5,103 nt of DNA from positions 7,324 through 12,426 of the forward strand of contig MENB01000063.1 of the NCBI GenBank assembly GCA_001768125.1, in the 5' to 3' direction. This document shows, in pieces, positions 5,103 to 5,103 of the stretch. A program made the translations under genes and the position numbers. The notes beneath the pieces were generated by a model. That model ran no database searches. It had not been told where the DNA came from and was given only the letters and a program-made list of their open reading frames with translations. Source of the DNA: Armatimonadetes bacterium RBG_19FT_COMBO_69_19. GTDB taxonomy: Bacteria > Sysuimicrobiota > Sysuimicrobiia > Sysuimicrobiales > Kaftiobacteriaceae. Position 1 is the stretch's first letter, and every line of letters starts with the position of its first letter.

Positions 5103-5103
5103 C

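Overview
The window is a GC-rich (by eye roughly 70% GC) bacterial chromosomal segment with almost no non-coding DNA. It has tightly packed genes, frequent GTG starts and strong G/C bias at third codon positions. It holds four complete genes and one partial gene, and no RNA genes, insertion sequences or CRISPR arrays that I can see. The families present (type IV pilus/type II secretion ATPase with an MshEN domain, PilC/GspF, and a GAF-rich NarX/DesK-type kinase with a NarL-type regulator) occur in many high-GC environmental phyla. I cannot assign a phylum from this window. Two start regions carry a TAnnnT hexamer just upstream of a start codon with no convincing Shine-Dalgarno. That is the pattern of leaderless transcripts in, for example, Deinococcota and Actinomycetota.

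Layout, left to right: (a) <1-134, minus strand: the first 44 codons of a PilC/GspF inner-membrane platform protein running off the left edge. (b) 135-253: a 119-bp divergent intergenic region with two face-to-face overlapping promoter-like elements and a short inverted repeat. (c) 254-3418, plus strand: a signalling module made of a 693-aa membrane sensor kinase (six predicted membrane segments, two GAF domains, HisKA_3, HATPase_c), a 220-aa NarL/LuxR-type response regulator overlapping the kinase gene by 32 nt, and, after a 74-bp gap with a GC-rich hairpin and a promoter-like element, a 125-aa stand-alone receiver protein. (d) 3390-5072, minus strand: a complete 560-aa PilB/GspE secretion ATPase with a c-di-GMP-type MshEN domain, convergent with the stand-alone receiver gene and overlapping its end by 29 nt. 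(e) 5073-5103: the start of the upstream region of that ATPase gene, with a possible -10 element and a GC palindrome.

Functional reading: the minus strand carries assembly-machine genes (motor ATPase, then platform protein) in their usual order, but they are separated by a 3.2-kb sensory module on the opposite strand. The kinase probably phosphorylates the NarL-type regulator, which then controls transcription. The lone receiver has no output domain and may act as a phosphate sink, a connector or a protein-interaction switch. A plausible but unproven link is that the module senses a small-molecule or redox signal through its GAF domains and adjusts the pilus/secretion machine encoded around it, while the ATPase itself responds to c-di-GMP. 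All five gene families are known. The unusual points are the nested antiparallel layout, the atypical receiver, and an N-box Glu-to-Gln change in the kinase.
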